64,000 nt of DNA from Pseudomonadota bacterium (GCA_027618995.1 JAQCGO010000006.1:1-64000); one strand, 5' to 3'; shown: positions 41,032 through 50,993, counted from the stretch's first letter. Numbers and translations: made by a program. The notes: a model not told the origin generated them from the sequence alone.

Positions 41032-41538
41032 ATGCAATCACTACTCGCTGTTTACAAGAATTTCGCCGACTGGCTGGAATGCGCCGGAAAGTACGGTGCC
41101 GGGCTGATCCTGATACGCCTGTTGCTGGCTTACGAATTTGGCAAGGCCGGCCTGGGTAAACTCGGCGGCAAAAACTAGTTTGCTAATGTGCAGGACAATT
41201 TCATCTTCCCATTCAATGTCGTGCCGGTCGAAATCAGCTGGTTTCTCGCGACCTGGTTCGAGGTCCTCGGCGCGGCGGGCCTGTTGCTTGGGCTGTTCAC
41301 GCGGTTCTGGGAACTGTCCCTGCTGATCCTGTCGATCGTCGCGATCTCGGGTGTGCATTGGCCTGCCGAATGGCACAGCCTGGGCGAACTCTGGGACGGC
41401 TAACGAATCACGGCAGAAGATGGCTCGGGCAACTATCGAATCCCGCTGTTGTTCATCGCCATGCTGCTGCCATTACTCGTTTCGGGCGCGGGCAGGTTGA
41501 GTATTGATAACGCCCTCGCGAAACGCTTTCTCAACTAG
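41032..41538 (+). pseudogene. DoxX-family (HvfX-like) membrane protein with two in-frame stops
   Basis: One 168-codon frame from ATG 41032 (good AGGAGACAGGC ribosome site) to TAG 41536. It reads [60 protein letters not shown] and [18 protein letters not shown], a DoxX protein of four TM helices as found next to MNIO genes. TAG at 41176-41178 (codon 49) follows LGKLGGKN, where relatives are expected to have Trp; TAA at 41401-41403 (codon 124) follows ELWDG, where Tyr is expected. There is no frameshift. The end overlaps lpd by four bases. Confidence 0.8.
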
Positions 41539-42935
41539 CGTTTTTTCGGCAGGTAAAGGTCGGTTAACGTACCTTCGTAGGCCTCGGCTGCGAACGCTAT
41601 CGTTTCCGACAAGGTCGGGTGCGGATGTATGGTCATGCCGATGTCGGCAGCATCGGCGCCCATTTCAATGGCGAGCCCAATTTCCGCAATCAGGTCGCCC
41701 GCGCCCGGCCCTACGATGGCACCACCGATCACGCGACCTGTCTGTTTATCCCAGAGCAGCTTGGTAAATCCTTCCGCGCGTCCCAGCGCCAAAGCGCGTC
41801 CGCTGGCGGCCCACGGAATCTGCGTCTTCTCGTAGTCGATACCCTGCGTGTTGGCTTCCGTCTCGGTAACTCCAACCCAGGCGATCTCCGGATCCGTGTA
41901 GGCAACCGAGGGGATCGTGCGCGCATCGAAGGCGCTCTTATGCCCGGCAGCAACCTCGGCGGCCACTTTCGCTTCGTGCGTCGCCTTGTGCGCCAGCATC
42001 GGACCCGGTGCCACATCGCCAATGGCAAAAATATGCGGCACATTGGTTCGCATCTGCTTATCGACTTTGATGACGCCGCGTTCGCCAACGTCGACACCAG
42101 CCTTCCCGGCCTCGAGCTTGTCACCGTTGGCGCGACGACCGACGGCAACCAGCACGCGGTCATAGACGCCAATTTTCGGTGCATCGTCGCCGCTGAAACT
42201 AACCTCGATACCTGGCACCGTCGCCCGCATGCCGGTTACTTTCGTGCCGATCATGATCGCTGCGTAACGTGGCTTGACGATTTTCAGGAACGGGCGCAAC
42301 AGATCCTTGTCGATGCCCGGCATCAGTGAATTCGTCAGTTCGACGACGCTGACTTCGACGCCGAGCGCCCGATAGACACAGGCCATCTCGAGCCCGATGA
42401 TGCCGCCGCCCACAACGAGCAGACGCCTGGGCAAGGGATCCAGTTCCAGGGCACCGGTCGAATCGATAATGCGCGGGTCATCCGGCAGGCCGGGCAGCAT
42501 TACGGGCTCCGAACCCACCGCAATAATGCATTGTTCAAACTCAATCGTTTCGCCATTGTCGAGGCGTACGCTGTGCGCCGACTCGAATTTTGCGCTGCCG
42601 TGCAGAATGCGGACCTTGCGTTGTTTCGCGAGCTGCACAAGTCCGCCAGTCAGTTTACCGATGACCTCGTTCTTCCAGGCGCGCAGCTTTTGCGCGTCAA
42701 TTTTTGGCGCTGCGAAAACCACGCCGTGATCGGCCATTGCCGCGGCATCGTCAATGACCTTGGCCGCATGCAATAACGCCTTTGAAGGAATACAACCAAC
42801 GTTCAGGCACACACCCCCGATCACGGGGTAGCGCTCGATCAGTATTACGTCGAGACCGAGGTCTGCGGCACGAAACGCGGCCGTGTAACCGCCAGGCCCC
42901 GAGCCGATGACGACCAGTTGCGCCTTGTGCGTCAC
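41535..42935 (-). CDS. lpd: Dihydrolipoyl dehydrogenase (E3)
   Basis: A 466-residue flavoprotein that reoxidises lipoamide in the pyruvate dehydrogenase complex. FAD motif [20 protein letters not shown], redox disulfide [19 protein letters not shown] motif [17 protein letters not shown], second FAD motif [16 protein letters not shown] and the catalytic His-Glu in [11 protein letters not shown]. It overlaps aceF by four bases and converges on the DoxX gene. Confidence 0.96.
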   Translation of the reverse strand: MTHKAQLVVIGSGPGGYTAAFRAADLGLDVILIERYPVIGGVCLNVGCIPSKALLHAAKVIDDAAAMADHGVVFAAPKIDAQKLRAWKNEVIGKLTGGLVQLAKQRKVRILHGSAKFESAHSVRLDNGETIEFEQCIIAVGSEPVMLPGLPDDPRIIDSTGALELDPLPRRLLVVGGGIIGLEMACVYRALGVEVSVVELTNSLMPGIDKDLLRPFLKIVKPRYAAIMIGTKVTGMRATVPGIEVSFSGDDAPKIGVYDRVLVAVGRRANGDKLEAGKAGVDVGERGVIKVDKQMRTNVPHIFAIGDVAPGPMLAHKATHEAKVAAEVAAGHKSAFDARTIPSVAYTDPEIAWVGVTETEANTQGIDYEKTQIPWAASGRALALGRAEGFTKLLWDKQTGRVIGGAIVGPGAGDLIAEIGLAIEMGADAADIGMTIHPHPTLSETIAFAAEAYEGTLTDLYLPKKR

Positions 42936-44569
42936 TTGCCGCCGCCCTGCAGCAGGCCTTCGACATTCCCAAGTACCTCGCCGAGGAACGTGGTAAAGCG
43001 AACGGCGGCGGCGCCATCGATGACGCGATGATCATAGGACAGCGATAACGGCAGCATCAGGCGCGGCACGAACTCGCTGCCATTCCAGACCGGCTGCATG
43101 GATGAACGTGAAACACCCAGTATCGCGACCTCGGGGGCATTAATTATCGGTGTAAACGCAGTACCGCCAATGCCACCGAGACTCGAAACGGTGAATGTCG
43201 CGCCCTGTAACTGATCAGCCTTGAGCTTGCCGTCCCTCGCCGCCTTCGACAGTGCCGCCAGTTCCTCGGCGAGTTCGTAGACGTCCTTCTTGTCGGCATT
43301 GCGTATGACGGGAACCATCAGGCCTTGCTCGGTGTCGGCCGCGAAACCGAGATGACAGTACTTCTTGAACACCAGGTTCTTGCCATCTTCAGCGAGCGAC
43401 GCGTTGATCTTTGGAAATTCCTGCAGCGCAGCAACACAGGCTTTTAATACAAAAGCGAGCGGCGTCAGTGAAATACCACGCTCGCGAGCCGCGCCCTTGA
43501 GCTGCTGCCGCTTTTCTTCCAGCTCAGTGATGTCGGCCAGGTCATGCTGCGTGACATGCGGAATGTTGACCCAGCTCGCCTGCAATCGTGGGCCGGATAT
43601 CTTCTGAATTCTTGCCAACGGCTGCAGTTCAATCTCGCCAAACTTGGCGAAGTCTACGACCGGCGTTTTTGGCAACGCAGCCGTCGCCGGTGCACCTGCC
43701 TGGCCGGTCAATATTGCTTTGACGAATGCCTTGACGTCGTCATGCAGGATCCGGTTCTTGTGCCCCGCGCCTTTGACCTGTGCAAGATCAACGCCCAGTT
43801 CGCGTGCCAGCTTGCGCACCGACGGGCTGGCGTGTGCCGTCGTGAAACCGACTTCGTTAATGGGCGGCAGCGAACCACTGGGCCGGACCGGCGCCTGCGG
43901 CTTCGGCGGCGCCGAGACCGCAGCCTGAACCGGCACTGGCGCAGCTCTCTCCTCGGCGACAGCAGCCACTTTCGCCGTTCTGCCAGCACGAGCTTTGATG
44001 ATCGCCAGCGACGATCCCTGCGACACCTTGTCACCGACCTTGACCAGCACCGATTCGATGCGACCGCCCACAATAGCCGGCACATCCATGGCGGCTTTGT
44101 CGGTCTCCAGCGTGACCAGCGGATCTTCGACGTTAAGTTCGTCGCCCTTGGAAATATGCACTTCAATGACCTCGACATTGTCGAAGTCGCCAAGATCCGG
44201 CACGACCAGCGTCTGCACACCACCCGATTTCTGCACCTCGCCGTCGGGTCGCGCCGGGGATGCGAGGACAGTCGTGTCACCGGTGGGTTCATGCAGCAAC
44301 ATCGGTGCGATGACGACCGTATCGCTGACTTCGATCGACAATTTCCCGATCACGTCGCCAGCCGATACGGTATCGCCAACAGCAACACTGATCTCAACAA
44401 TGACGCCGTTTTCCGGCGACGGCACATCCATTGCCGCCTTGTCCGTCTCGACCGTGATCAGCCCGGTTTCGCGTTCGACGGTATCGCCTGCTGCAACCAG
44501 GATTTCGATCACTTCGACGTTCGCGAAGTCACCAAGATCAGGAATAATAATATCGATGTTTTGTGACAT
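42932..44569 (-). CDS. aceF: Dihydrolipoamide acetyltransferase (E2), two lipoyl domains
   Basis: A 545-residue E2 core subunit. Two lipoyl domains are visible, each with a lipoylated Lys in an ETDKAAMDVP motif (about residues 45 and 159). A Pro/Ala linker leads to the E3/E1-binding domain (SPSVRKLARELGVDL) and the catalytic domain ending YDHRVIDGAAAVRF, with the active-site His. It lies between aceE (21 bases upstream) and lpd. Confidence 0.95.
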   Translation of the reverse strand: MSQNIDIIIPDLGDFANVEVIEILVAAGDTVERETGLITVETDKAAMDVPSPENGVIVEISVAVGDTVSAGDVIGKLSIEVSDTVVIAPMLLHEPTGDTTVLASPARPDGEVQKSGGVQTLVVPDLGDFDNVEVIEVHISKGDELNVEDPLVTLETDKAAMDVPAIVGGRIESVLVKVGDKVSQGSSLAIIKARAGRTAKVAAVAEERAAPVPVQAAVSAPPKPQAPVRPSGSLPPINEVGFTTAHASPSVRKLARELGVDLAQVKGAGHKNRILHDDVKAFVKAILTGQAGAPATAALPKTPVVDFAKFGEIELQPLARIQKISGPRLQASWVNIPHVTQHDLADITELEEKRQQLKGAARERGISLTPLAFVLKACVAALQEFPKINASLAEDGKNLVFKKYCHLGFAADTEQGLMVPVIRNADKKDVYELAEELAALSKAARDGKLKADQLQGATFTVSSLGGIGGTAFTPIINAPEVAILGVSRSSMQPVWNGSEFVPRLMLPLSLSYDHRVIDGAAAVRFTTFLGEVLGNVEGLLQGGGK

Positions 44570-44590
44570 ATCTGTTTCCCGACCGACCGC

Positions 44591-47254
44591 CTACAGCGTT
44601 ACCGGGTCAGGACGATCCGGATCGATGGCATATTTCCTGATGGCCTGACTGACTGTCTTTTGGTCCAGTGCGCCATCATCAGCCAATGCCTTCAGCGCGG
44701 ATACGGCAATGTAGCGCTCGTCCACCTCGAAGTGCTGGCGCAACGCGTCACGCCCGTCACTGCGTCCATAGCCATCCGTGCCGAGCGAGATAAAGCGACC
44801 CGGCACCCAGTGTCGAATCTGGTCCGGAACGATTTTCATGTAGTCGGTCGCGGCGACATACGGCCCTTTGCGTCCGCCCAGGCAATGCTCGATGTAACTC
44901 TTGCGCGGCTTGGCCTCCGGATGCAGCTGGTTCCAGCGCTCTACTGCCAGCCCGTCGCGACGCAGCTCATTGAAACTTGTAACCGACCAGATGTCGGCGG
45001 GAATGCCAAAGTCCTTTTCCAGCAACGCTGCGGCGGCGATGACTTCGCGAAGAATCGTGCCAGAGCCCATCAGCTGCACACGAATCTTGCCCTGACCGCC
45101 GACGTGCAACAGGTACATGCCCTTGAGAATGCCGTCTTCGACACCCTTCGGCATCGGCGGGTGCCGGTAATTTTCGTTCATGCAAGTGATGTAGTAGAAG
45201 ACGTTTTCCTGCTCACCGATCATGCGCCGCATACCATCCTGAATAATGACGGCAAGCTCGTAGGCATAGGTAGGATCGTAGGAGACACAATTCGGCACGG
45301 TCGATGCATGCAAAAGACTGTGGCCGTCCTGGTGCTGCAGGCCCTCTCCGGCAAGCGTTGTGCGTCCCGCTGTGCCACCAATCAGGAAACCGCGGGACTG
45401 CAAATCACCGCCCGCCCAGATAAAGTCACCGATGCGCTGGAAGCCGAACATCGAATAGTAGATGTAGAACGGCACCATCTGCGTATTGTGATTGGAATAC
45501 GACGTTGCGGCGGCCAGCCATGAACAAAATGCGCCGCCTTCATTGATACCTTCTTCGAGGATCTGGCCTTTCTTGTCCTCGCGGTAATACATCAGCTCGC
45601 CCGCATCCTGGGGTGTATACAACTGTCCCTTGGACGCATAGATACCGACCTGGCGAAACATGCCTTCCATGCCGAAGGTGCGCGCCTCGTCCGGCACGAT
45701 CGGCACAATGTGCTTGCTGATCTGCTTGTCGCGCAACAGGGTCGTCAGAATGCGAACGAATGCCATCGTTGTCGACGCTTCACGCTCCCCCGTACCGTCG
45801 AGCTGCGTCTTGAAGGTCTCCAACGCCGGAACCGGCAGCGGTGCCGCAAGTCTGCGGCGTTGTGGCAGTGAACCGCCCAGCGCGCGCCGGCGCTCCATCA
45901 GGTACTCGAGCTCGAGACTGTCAGCGGCTGGCTTGTAATATGGAACGTTCTCGATGTCCTTGTCGGACACCGGAATACTGAATCGGTCGCGCATTACCTT
46001 GAGTGCGTCGAGGTCCAGCTTCTTTTGCTGGTGCGCGGTATTCTGGCCTTCTCCCGCCGACCCCATGCCATAACCCTTGACCGTCTTCGCGAGAATGACG
46101 GTCGGCTGGCCGGTGTGCTTCATTGCGGCGTCGTAGGCAGCGTGCACCTTGATCGGGTCATGGCCACCACGATTCAGATACCAGATCTCCTGATCGGACA
46201 TATTCGCAACCAGCTCCAGCGCTTCAGGGTGCTTGCCGAAGAATTCCTTGCGCACATAAGCGCCGTCCTTCGATTTGATGGTCTGGTACTCGCCATCCAC
46301 CGTTTCTTCCATGATGCGACGCAGATGTCCGTTATGGTCTTTGGCCAGCAGCGGATCCCAGCGCCCTCCCCAGACCACTTTGATGACATTCCAGCCGGCG
46401 CCGCCGAATGCAGCCTCGAGTTCCTGAATGATTTTGCCATTGCCGCGAACCGGCCCGTCGAGGCGTTGCAAATTGCAGTTCACGACAAACACCAGGTTAT
46501 CGAGGCCTTCGCGTACCGGCATCGTAATAGCGCCCATCGATTCTGGTTCGTCCATTTCGCCATCGCCGAGGAAACACCAGACCTTGCGATCGGATGCCGG
46601 AATCATTTCGCGGTTTTCCATGTAGCGCATGAAACGTGCCTGGTAGATCGCCATCATCGGACCAAGACCCATGGACACGGTCGGGAACTGCCAGAAGTCA
46701 GGCATAAGCCAGGGGTGCGGATAGGATGACAGTCCGCCGCCGCCGACTTCACGCCGAAAACGATTCAGGTCCTTTTCCGTGAGTCGACCTTCGAGATAGG
46801 CACGGGCGTAAATACCCGGCGACGAGTGGCCCTGAAAGAACACCATATCGCCGAGTGAGTCCTTGCTTGGCGCACGCCAGAAATGGTTGAAGCCGATCTC
46901 GTAAAGTGTCGCGGACGATGCGTAGCTGGAAATATGTCCGCCGTACTCGGTACTGACGCGATTGGCTTGCACGACCATGGCCATCGCATTCCAGCGTACA
47001 TAGGCTTCGAGCCGACGCTCGATCGAACGGTCACCCGGATACTCGGGTTCGCGGTTGGTCACAATGGTATTCAGATAGGCCGTGTTGGGGCTGTACGGCA
47101 AATAGGCACCAGAGCGACGCGCATAGTCGATCATGTGATTCAACAAGAAATGTGCACGCTCGGGGCCATGCTGGCGAAGCACCGAATCGATGGACTCGAC
47201 CCACTCATTGGTCTCCAGCGGATCAATATCGTCGAAAGGATTGAACTTGCTCAT
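44591..47254 (-). CDS. aceE: Pyruvate dehydrogenase E1, homodimeric
   Basis: An 887-residue thiamine-diphosphate enzyme that decarboxylates pyruvate. GDGEMDEPESMGAI with a following NLQRLDGPVRGN is the ThDP/Mg motif of AceE-type E1; FFQGHSSPGIYARAYLEG and QNTAHQQKKLD are also conserved. The length matches E. coli AceE. It heads the aceE-aceF-lpd operon and is divergent from an M17 peptidase across 126 bases. Confidence 0.96.
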   Translation of the reverse strand: MSKFNPFDDIDPLETNEWVESIDSVLRQHGPERAHFLLNHMIDYARRSGAYLPYSPNTAYLNTIVTNREPEYPGDRSIERRLEAYVRWNAMAMVVQANRVSTEYGGHISSYASSATLYEIGFNHFWRAPSKDSLGDMVFFQGHSSPGIYARAYLEGRLTEKDLNRFRREVGGGGLSSYPHPWLMPDFWQFPTVSMGLGPMMAIYQARFMRYMENREMIPASDRKVWCFLGDGEMDEPESMGAITMPVREGLDNLVFVVNCNLQRLDGPVRGNGKIIQELEAAFGGAGWNVIKVVWGGRWDPLLAKDHNGHLRRIMEETVDGEYQTIKSKDGAYVRKEFFGKHPEALELVANMSDQEIWYLNRGGHDPIKVHAAYDAAMKHTGQPTVILAKTVKGYGMGSAGEGQNTAHQQKKLDLDALKVMRDRFSIPVSDKDIENVPYYKPAADSLELEYLMERRRALGGSLPQRRRLAAPLPVPALETFKTQLDGTGEREASTTMAFVRILTTLLRDKQISKHIVPIVPDEARTFGMEGMFRQVGIYASKGQLYTPQDAGELMYYREDKKGQILEEGINEGGAFCSWLAAATSYSNHNTQMVPFYIYYSMFGFQRIGDFIWAGGDLQSRGFLIGGTAGRTTLAGEGLQHQDGHSLLHASTVPNCVSYDPTYAYELAVIIQDGMRRMIGEQENVFYYITCMNENYRHPPMPKGVEDGILKGMYLLHVGGQGKIRVQLMGSGTILREVIAAAALLEKDFGIPADIWSVTSFNELRRDGLAVERWNQLHPEAKPRKSYIEHCLGGRKGPYVAATDYMKIVPDQIRHWVPGRFISLGTDGYGRSDGRDALRQHFEVDERYIAVSALKALADDGALDQKTVSQAIRKYAIDPDRPDPVTL

Positions 47255-47282
47255 AAATCATCCACAATACGCCCACCGCAAC

Positions 47283-47306
47283 GGCAGCGGCAGCGGCAGC
47301 GGCAGC
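47283..47306. repeat. Hexanucleotide repeat (GGCAGC)4
   Basis: Four perfect copies of GGCAGC lie in the aceE/M17 divergent intergenic region, 29 bases upstream of the aceE start. Copy number could vary by slippage. Confidence 0.95.
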
Positions 47307-47380
47307 GGGCCGGTGTATCGGCTCGGGGTCGTAATATTCGGCTTTTGTGCGTTGTCGGTCAAGCAATCATCAAGGAATTC

Positions 47381-48892
47381 ATGGATATGCACGAACTACT
47401 GCCAAAAGCAGCAGAAATTCGCATCACGCAGAAACCCGGCCGGCTCAATGCCAGGGCGTTTGACGTGGTTGACCAATTGCTGTTGTTCCTGCCGAAACGA
47501 CCGAGTGCCGCGGTGTGGCGCGCAATTCCCGACAGCCAGCGCATGCGGACTGCGATGGCAAAACGACGGAGCGATGACATTCCTGTGCTGCAAACACGGC
47601 TCAGCAACCAGCGCCAGACACACGTAGTCGCTGCAACTGTTACAGCAGATACCAGTACATTTGAACTACTCAGCAATTCGCGCAAATTAATAGCGGCGGC
47701 AGGTGGCGAAAAAGCGGGCACCCTGGGTATTTGTGTCGTGGGATTTTCAGGCGAACAACAACAAGCTATTTGCAAGGCAGCCACGGCAGCCGCGCTCGCT
47801 GCCGGGTTCAATTTGCCGAGCTACAAGAGCAAGGCCAGTCCCGCCGGCATTCGGCGCATCCAGGTCCTGGGTCTCGACGAGAAAGTTGACCTCGACCGAA
47901 TCATCGCAGAGGCGCACGGCAATAATCTTGCTCGCTGGCTCACCGCCATGCCGCCCAATAAGCTCAACGCCGTCAACTACGCTGCAATACTCAAAGATCT
48001 CGCGACCCGCAATGAATGGCAGTTCAAACGCTTCAACACGAAGGACCTTGCGAAAGCCGGTGCCGGCGCGTTTCTGGCGGTCGCCCAGGGCAATGACAAC
48101 GACAGCGCCTCAATCGTGCGCCTGCGTTACCGCCCAGCATCGAAGACGGCCGCACCCGAACTCAGCCTGGTCGGCAAGGGCATTATTTTTGATACCGGCG
48201 GTACCAACCTCAAACCATTTGCATCGATGCTCGACATGCACGGCGATATGCAAGGCAGCGCCGTTGCACTCGGAACGTTACTTGCGATCTCCGAACTCAG
48301 GTTGCCGCTGGCCGTCGACTGCTGGCTGGCGATCACGGAGAATCGCACCGGGCCGAATGCCTATAAGTCGCAGGATATCGTGACCGCCGCCAACGGCAAG
48401 ACCATTCAAACGATACATACCGATGCGGAAGGACGGATGGTGCTCGCCGATACCTTGACCCTCGCGAGCCGCGAAAAGCCACGCTTAATGATCGACTATG
48501 CAACCCTCACGGGCGCGGCAGTCAATGCCATCACCACCCGTTACAGCGCAGTTTTCACCAATCGAGCCAAATGGCATCCGCGCCTGAAGCGAACGGGCGA
48601 AGGCTGTGGTGAACGCGTCTGGCCCTTTCCAATCGGCAAGGAATTCCTGACCGACCTCAAGAGCGACGTGGCGGATATCATGCAGTGCTCACCGAATCCA
48701 TACGGGGATCACATACTGGCGGGCAGTTTTCTCGCCGAGTTTGTCGAACACGATACGCCCTGGGTGCATGTCGATCTCGCGGCCAGCAGCCACAAGGATG
48801 GTCTCGGACATATTCCGACGGAAGTCACCGGCTTCGGCGTTCGTTATACGATGAGCCTGATGCTCGACGAACAAATTTTACAGGATCACTGA
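47381..48892 (+). CDS. M17 family leucyl aminopeptidase-like protein
   Basis: A 503-residue second M17 peptidase, distant from PepA above. [17 protein letters not shown] has the catalytic Lys and metal Asp, [13 protein letters not shown] the next Asp, and [14 protein letters not shown] the Asp-Glu-Arg set (His replaces the first Asn of NTDAEGR). The N-terminal domain is divergent. ATG 47381 follows CAAGGAATTC; ATG 47387 is an alternative. RNase T starts one base after its stop. Confidence 0.87.
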   Translation: MDMHELLPKAAEIRITQKPGRLNARAFDVVDQLLLFLPKRPSAAVWRAIPDSQRMRTAMAKRRSDDIPVLQTRLSNQRQTHVVAATVTADTSTFELLSNSRKLIAAAGGEKAGTLGICVVGFSGEQQQAICKAATAAALAAGFNLPSYKSKASPAGIRRIQVLGLDEKVDLDRIIAEAHGNNLARWLTAMPPNKLNAVNYAAILKDLATRNEWQFKRFNTKDLAKAGAGAFLAVAQGNDNDSASIVRLRYRPASKTAAPELSLVGKGIIFDTGGTNLKPFASMLDMHGDMQGSAVALGTLLAISELRLPLAVDCWLAITENRTGPNAYKSQDIVTAANGKTIQTIHTDAEGRMVLADTLTLASREKPRLMIDYATLTGAAVNAITTRYSAVFTNRAKWHPRLKRTGEGCGERVWPFPIGKEFLTDLKSDVADIMQCSPNPYGDHILAGSFLAEFVEHDTPWVHVDLAASSHKDGLGHIPTEVTGFGVRYTMSLMLDEQILQDH

Positions 48893-48893
48893 G

Positions 48894-49514
48894 TTGGCTG
48901 AAAATCCCACCATGGCCGATCGATTCCGCGGCTTCCTGCCGATCGTCGTCGATGTTGAAACCGGCGGCTTCAATTGCAAGACCGATGCCTTGCTTGAAAT
49001 CGCTGCAGTGCTGGTGGATTTTGCTGATGGCGGAATCCTGACGCGCGGCCAGACGATTCGCTACCACGTCAAGCCATTCGAGGGCGCAAACATGGAAGCC
49101 GCGTCGCTCGCCGTCAATGGCATCAAGCCGGATCACCCGCTACGACCGGCTATCGATGAACACGATGCGCTGCAACGGCTGTTTCGAGAGGTTCGCAAAG
49201 CGGTACGCGACAACGGCTGCACTCGCGCCATACTGGTCGGCCACAACGCCGCATTCGATCTGGGCTTTCTCAATGAGGCCATCGAGCGCACCGCGATCAA
49301 GCGCAATCCGTTTCATCCGTTCAGCTGTTTCGACACCGCGACGCTGTGCGGCGTGGCGTTCGGGCAGACCGTATTGGCGCGTGCCGTTGCCGCCGCCGGA
49401 TTCACATGGGATGAAAGCTCAGCGCACTCTGCGGCTTATGACGCCGAGGTGACAGCCGACCTGTTTTGCGAGATCGTCAACCGGTTCCAACCGATGTACA
49501 GCGGCAGGAAATAG
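48894..49514 (+). CDS. rnt: Ribonuclease T
   Basis: A 206-residue DEDDh exonuclease that trims the 3' ends of tRNA and other stable RNAs. Exo[21 protein letters not shown], Exo[16 protein letters not shown] and Exo[17 protein letters not shown] with the catalytic His. [18 protein letters not shown] is specific to RNase T. TTG 48894 has AGGA upstream; ATG 48912 is a second choice. A repeated element follows. Confidence 0.92.
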   Translation: MAENPTMADRFRGFLPIVVDVETGGFNCKTDALLEIAAVLVDFADGGILTRGQTIRYHVKPFEGANMEAASLAVNGIKPDHPLRPAIDEHDALQRLFREVRKAVRDNGCTRAILVGHNAAFDLGFLNEAIERTAIKRNPFHPFSCFDTATLCGVAFGQTVLARAVAAAGFTWDESSAHSAAYDAEVTADLFCEIVNRFQPMYSGRK

Positions 49515-49519
49515 CTGTA

Positions 49520-49577
49520 GGAGGCCGCCATGCGGGCGACCCCTGCAGGAGGCTGTTGGAGGCCGCCATGCGGGCGA
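49520..49577. repeat. REP-like element: 20 bp unit repeated twice
   Basis: GGAGGCCGCCATGCGGGCGA occurs at 49520-49539 and again at 49558-49577, separated by 18 bases. Each copy holds a small hairpin, CCGC-CAT-GCGG. The layout resembles the dispersed intergenic repeats of other gammaproteobacteria. It fills the gap between convergent rnt and grxD and may act in termination. Confidence 0.7.
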
Positions 49578-49580
49578 AAG

Positions 49581-49892
49581 CTATTGCAAATCCTTGAGTA
49601 GCTTCTGCAACTCACCCGAATTGTACATTTCCACGACGATATCCGAACCGCCGATAAGCTCGCCTTTGACATACAGCTGTGGAAACGTTGGCCAGTTCGA
49701 GTAGCTTTTCAGCCCTTCGCGAATTTCCTGGTCTTCAAAAATATTGATGAAAGAAAACGGCGCACCGATTGCGTTCAGCACCGCAACGGCCTGCCCGGAA
49801 AAGCCACACTGCGGAAAATCAGGTGTACCCTTCATGTACAACAAAACATTGTGCGCCTGCAGTTGTTCTTCAATTCGCTTGGTTACATCCAT
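49581..49892 (-). CDS. grxD: Monothiol glutaredoxin GrxD
   Basis: A 103-residue CGFS glutaredoxin that carries 2Fe-2S clusters. MKGTPDFPQCGFSGQAV has the active Cys, then the glutathione-binding WPTFPQLYVKGELIGGSDI. Cytosolic; usually a single-copy gene in gammaproteobacteria. It is convergent with rnt across the repeat. Confidence 0.95.
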   Translation of the reverse strand: MDVTKRIEEQLQAHNVLLYMKGTPDFPQCGFSGQAVAVLNAIGAPFSFINIFEDQEIREGLKSYSNWPTFPQLYVKGELIGGSDIVVEMYNSGELQKLLKDLQ

Positions 49893-49904
49893 GCCCGTCT
49901 GCCT

Positions 49905-50246
49905 CTACTTTTGGTAATTAACTGTAATTTGATTATCAACGCCTTTGACGCCGTCGGTTGCCATAACCAGTTTTTCGGCCGATCCCCGCGCGGCATAGGT
50001 CGACACCTTACCAGACAGCGTCACGAGGCCAGCCGCAGCACTTACCTTGATCGCGAAATTCGCCAGTGCCGGATCTGTCGCATATTGCGCCTGGACACGA
50101 CCACTTAGCGCCGTATCCGATGCCTGCGCGGTTCCCGTCCCACGATCGTTCTCGGCCGGAGTCCTGCCAGCCGAACCACCACCCAGCATCATTCCTGAAC
50201 AGGCTGACACAGTGATGGCGATGACAAGAATTACAAGGTTGCGCAT
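49905..50246 (-). CDS. BON-domain lipoprotein
   Basis: A 113-residue lipoprotein: signal with lipobox TVSAC (Cys about 16), a short Gly/Thr-rich linker, and one BON domain (about 44-111, FAIKVSAAAGLVTLSGKVST and VKGVDNQITV). BON domains bind phospholipid or membranes in envelope proteins such as OsmY and DolP. It sits 12 bases after the grxD start on the same strand and is divergent from the PuuD-like gene. Confidence 0.88.
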   Translation of the reverse strand: MRNLVILVIAITVSACSGMMLGGGSAGRTPAENDRGTGTAQASDTALSGRVQAQYATDPALANFAIKVSAAAGLVTLSGKVSTYAARGSAEKLVMATDGVKGVDNQITVNYQK

Positions 50247-50279
50247 GAACTTCCTCCCGCGGCAGGCGCCATTTTACCC

Positions 50280-50285
50280 TATAAT
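50280..50285 (+). promoter_or_regulatory. Candidate -10 box (TATAAT) for the PuuD-like gene
   Basis: TATAAT in the context CCCTATAATGGCC lies 50 bases before ATG 50336, within the divergent intergenic region. No clear -35 is seen at the standard distance. Confidence 0.42.
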
Positions 50286-50335
50286 GGCCGCAGCGCTCTG
50301 GCGCCACAAAAAATACCAACTCGGAGAGCAATAGC

Positions 50336-50941
50336 ATGAATCCCTTAGACAGTGTACGCGGCACAATTCTGGCCGGCATTATCCTTGCAGTCGTTATCGG
50401 CCTGGCAACGATGGGCGTCGCATTCAATGCCGGTAGTTTCATCCTTTGGATACACGTTCTTGCAGGCATTACGTGGATTGGCCTGTTGTATTACTTCAAT
50501 TTCGTCCAGGTACCAGCGCTCGGTGAGGCCGCGAAAGATGAGGGCGGTCCGGGCGGCGCAGGCATCACCAAGTACGTCGCGCCACGCGCATTGTGGTGGT
50601 TTCGATGGGGCGCAGTGGTTACGTGGCTGTCTGGCGCGAGCTATCTCGCACACATCAAGTTGTTCCACGCCGCATTCACGCTGGGCATGATGGGCGACAG
50701 TTTCAACGCGCAGGCGATGATTATCGGCGTCGGTGCCTGGTTTGGAACGATCATGCTATTCAATGTCTGGGTCCTGATCTGGCCCAACCAGAAAAAAATC
50801 CTTGGCATCGTGAAAGCCAGTCCCGAGGAGATCAAGAACGCGCGTCGTGTTGCTTTCCTGGCTTCGCGCACTAACACCGTGTTGTCGATCCCGATGCTGA
50901 TGAGCATGGTCGGGTTTGGCCACGGCGGGTTTATTATCTAG
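50336..50941 (+). CDS. PuuD-like membrane protein (urate hydroxylase membrane-domain family)
   Basis: A 201-residue protein with five or six TM helices. ILWIHVLAGITWIGLLYYFN and FVQVPALGEAAKDEG, plus HIKLFHAAFTLGMMG and NVWVLIWPNQKKILG, match the membrane domain of urate hydroxylase PuuD. Full PuuD has a C-terminal cytochrome c domain that is absent here, so enzyme activity is uncertain. Ribosome site GGAGAGCAATAGC. An intrinsic terminator follows. Confidence 0.75.
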   Translation: MNPLDSVRGTILAGIILAVVIGLATMGVAFNAGSFILWIHVLAGITWIGLLYYFNFVQVPALGEAAKDEGGPGGAGITKYVAPRALWWFRWGAVVTWLSGASYLAHIKLFHAAFTLGMMGDSFNAQAMIIGVGAWFGTIMLFNVWVLIWPNQKKILGIVKASPEEIKNARRVAFLASRTNTVLSIPMLMSMVGFGHGGFII

Positions 50942-50965
50942 CAGTACCCGCGCAATACTGAAGGA

Positions 50966-50990
50966 GCCCGGCCAGGTGCCGGGCTTTTTT
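50966..50990 (+). terminator. Intrinsic terminator after the PuuD-like gene
   Basis: GCCCGGC (50966-50972) pairs perfectly with GCCGGGC (50978-50984) around a CAGGT loop, followed by six T residues. It ends four bases before the 3' end of the EAL fragment on the other strand. Confidence 0.85.
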
Positions 50991-50993
50991 GTC

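Noticed and set aside
41176-41403. TAG/TAA read as recoded sense codons across the window
   Set aside because: The interruptions use TAG, TAA and TGA, and all three end normal genes here, so a uniform code change does not fit.
43544-44566. Plus-strand frame of 340 codons
   Set aside because: Antisense to the lipoyl and linker regions of aceF.
47283-47306. Repeat tract considered as a CRISPR or attachment site
   Set aside because: Six-base units without spacers; a simple sequence repeat.
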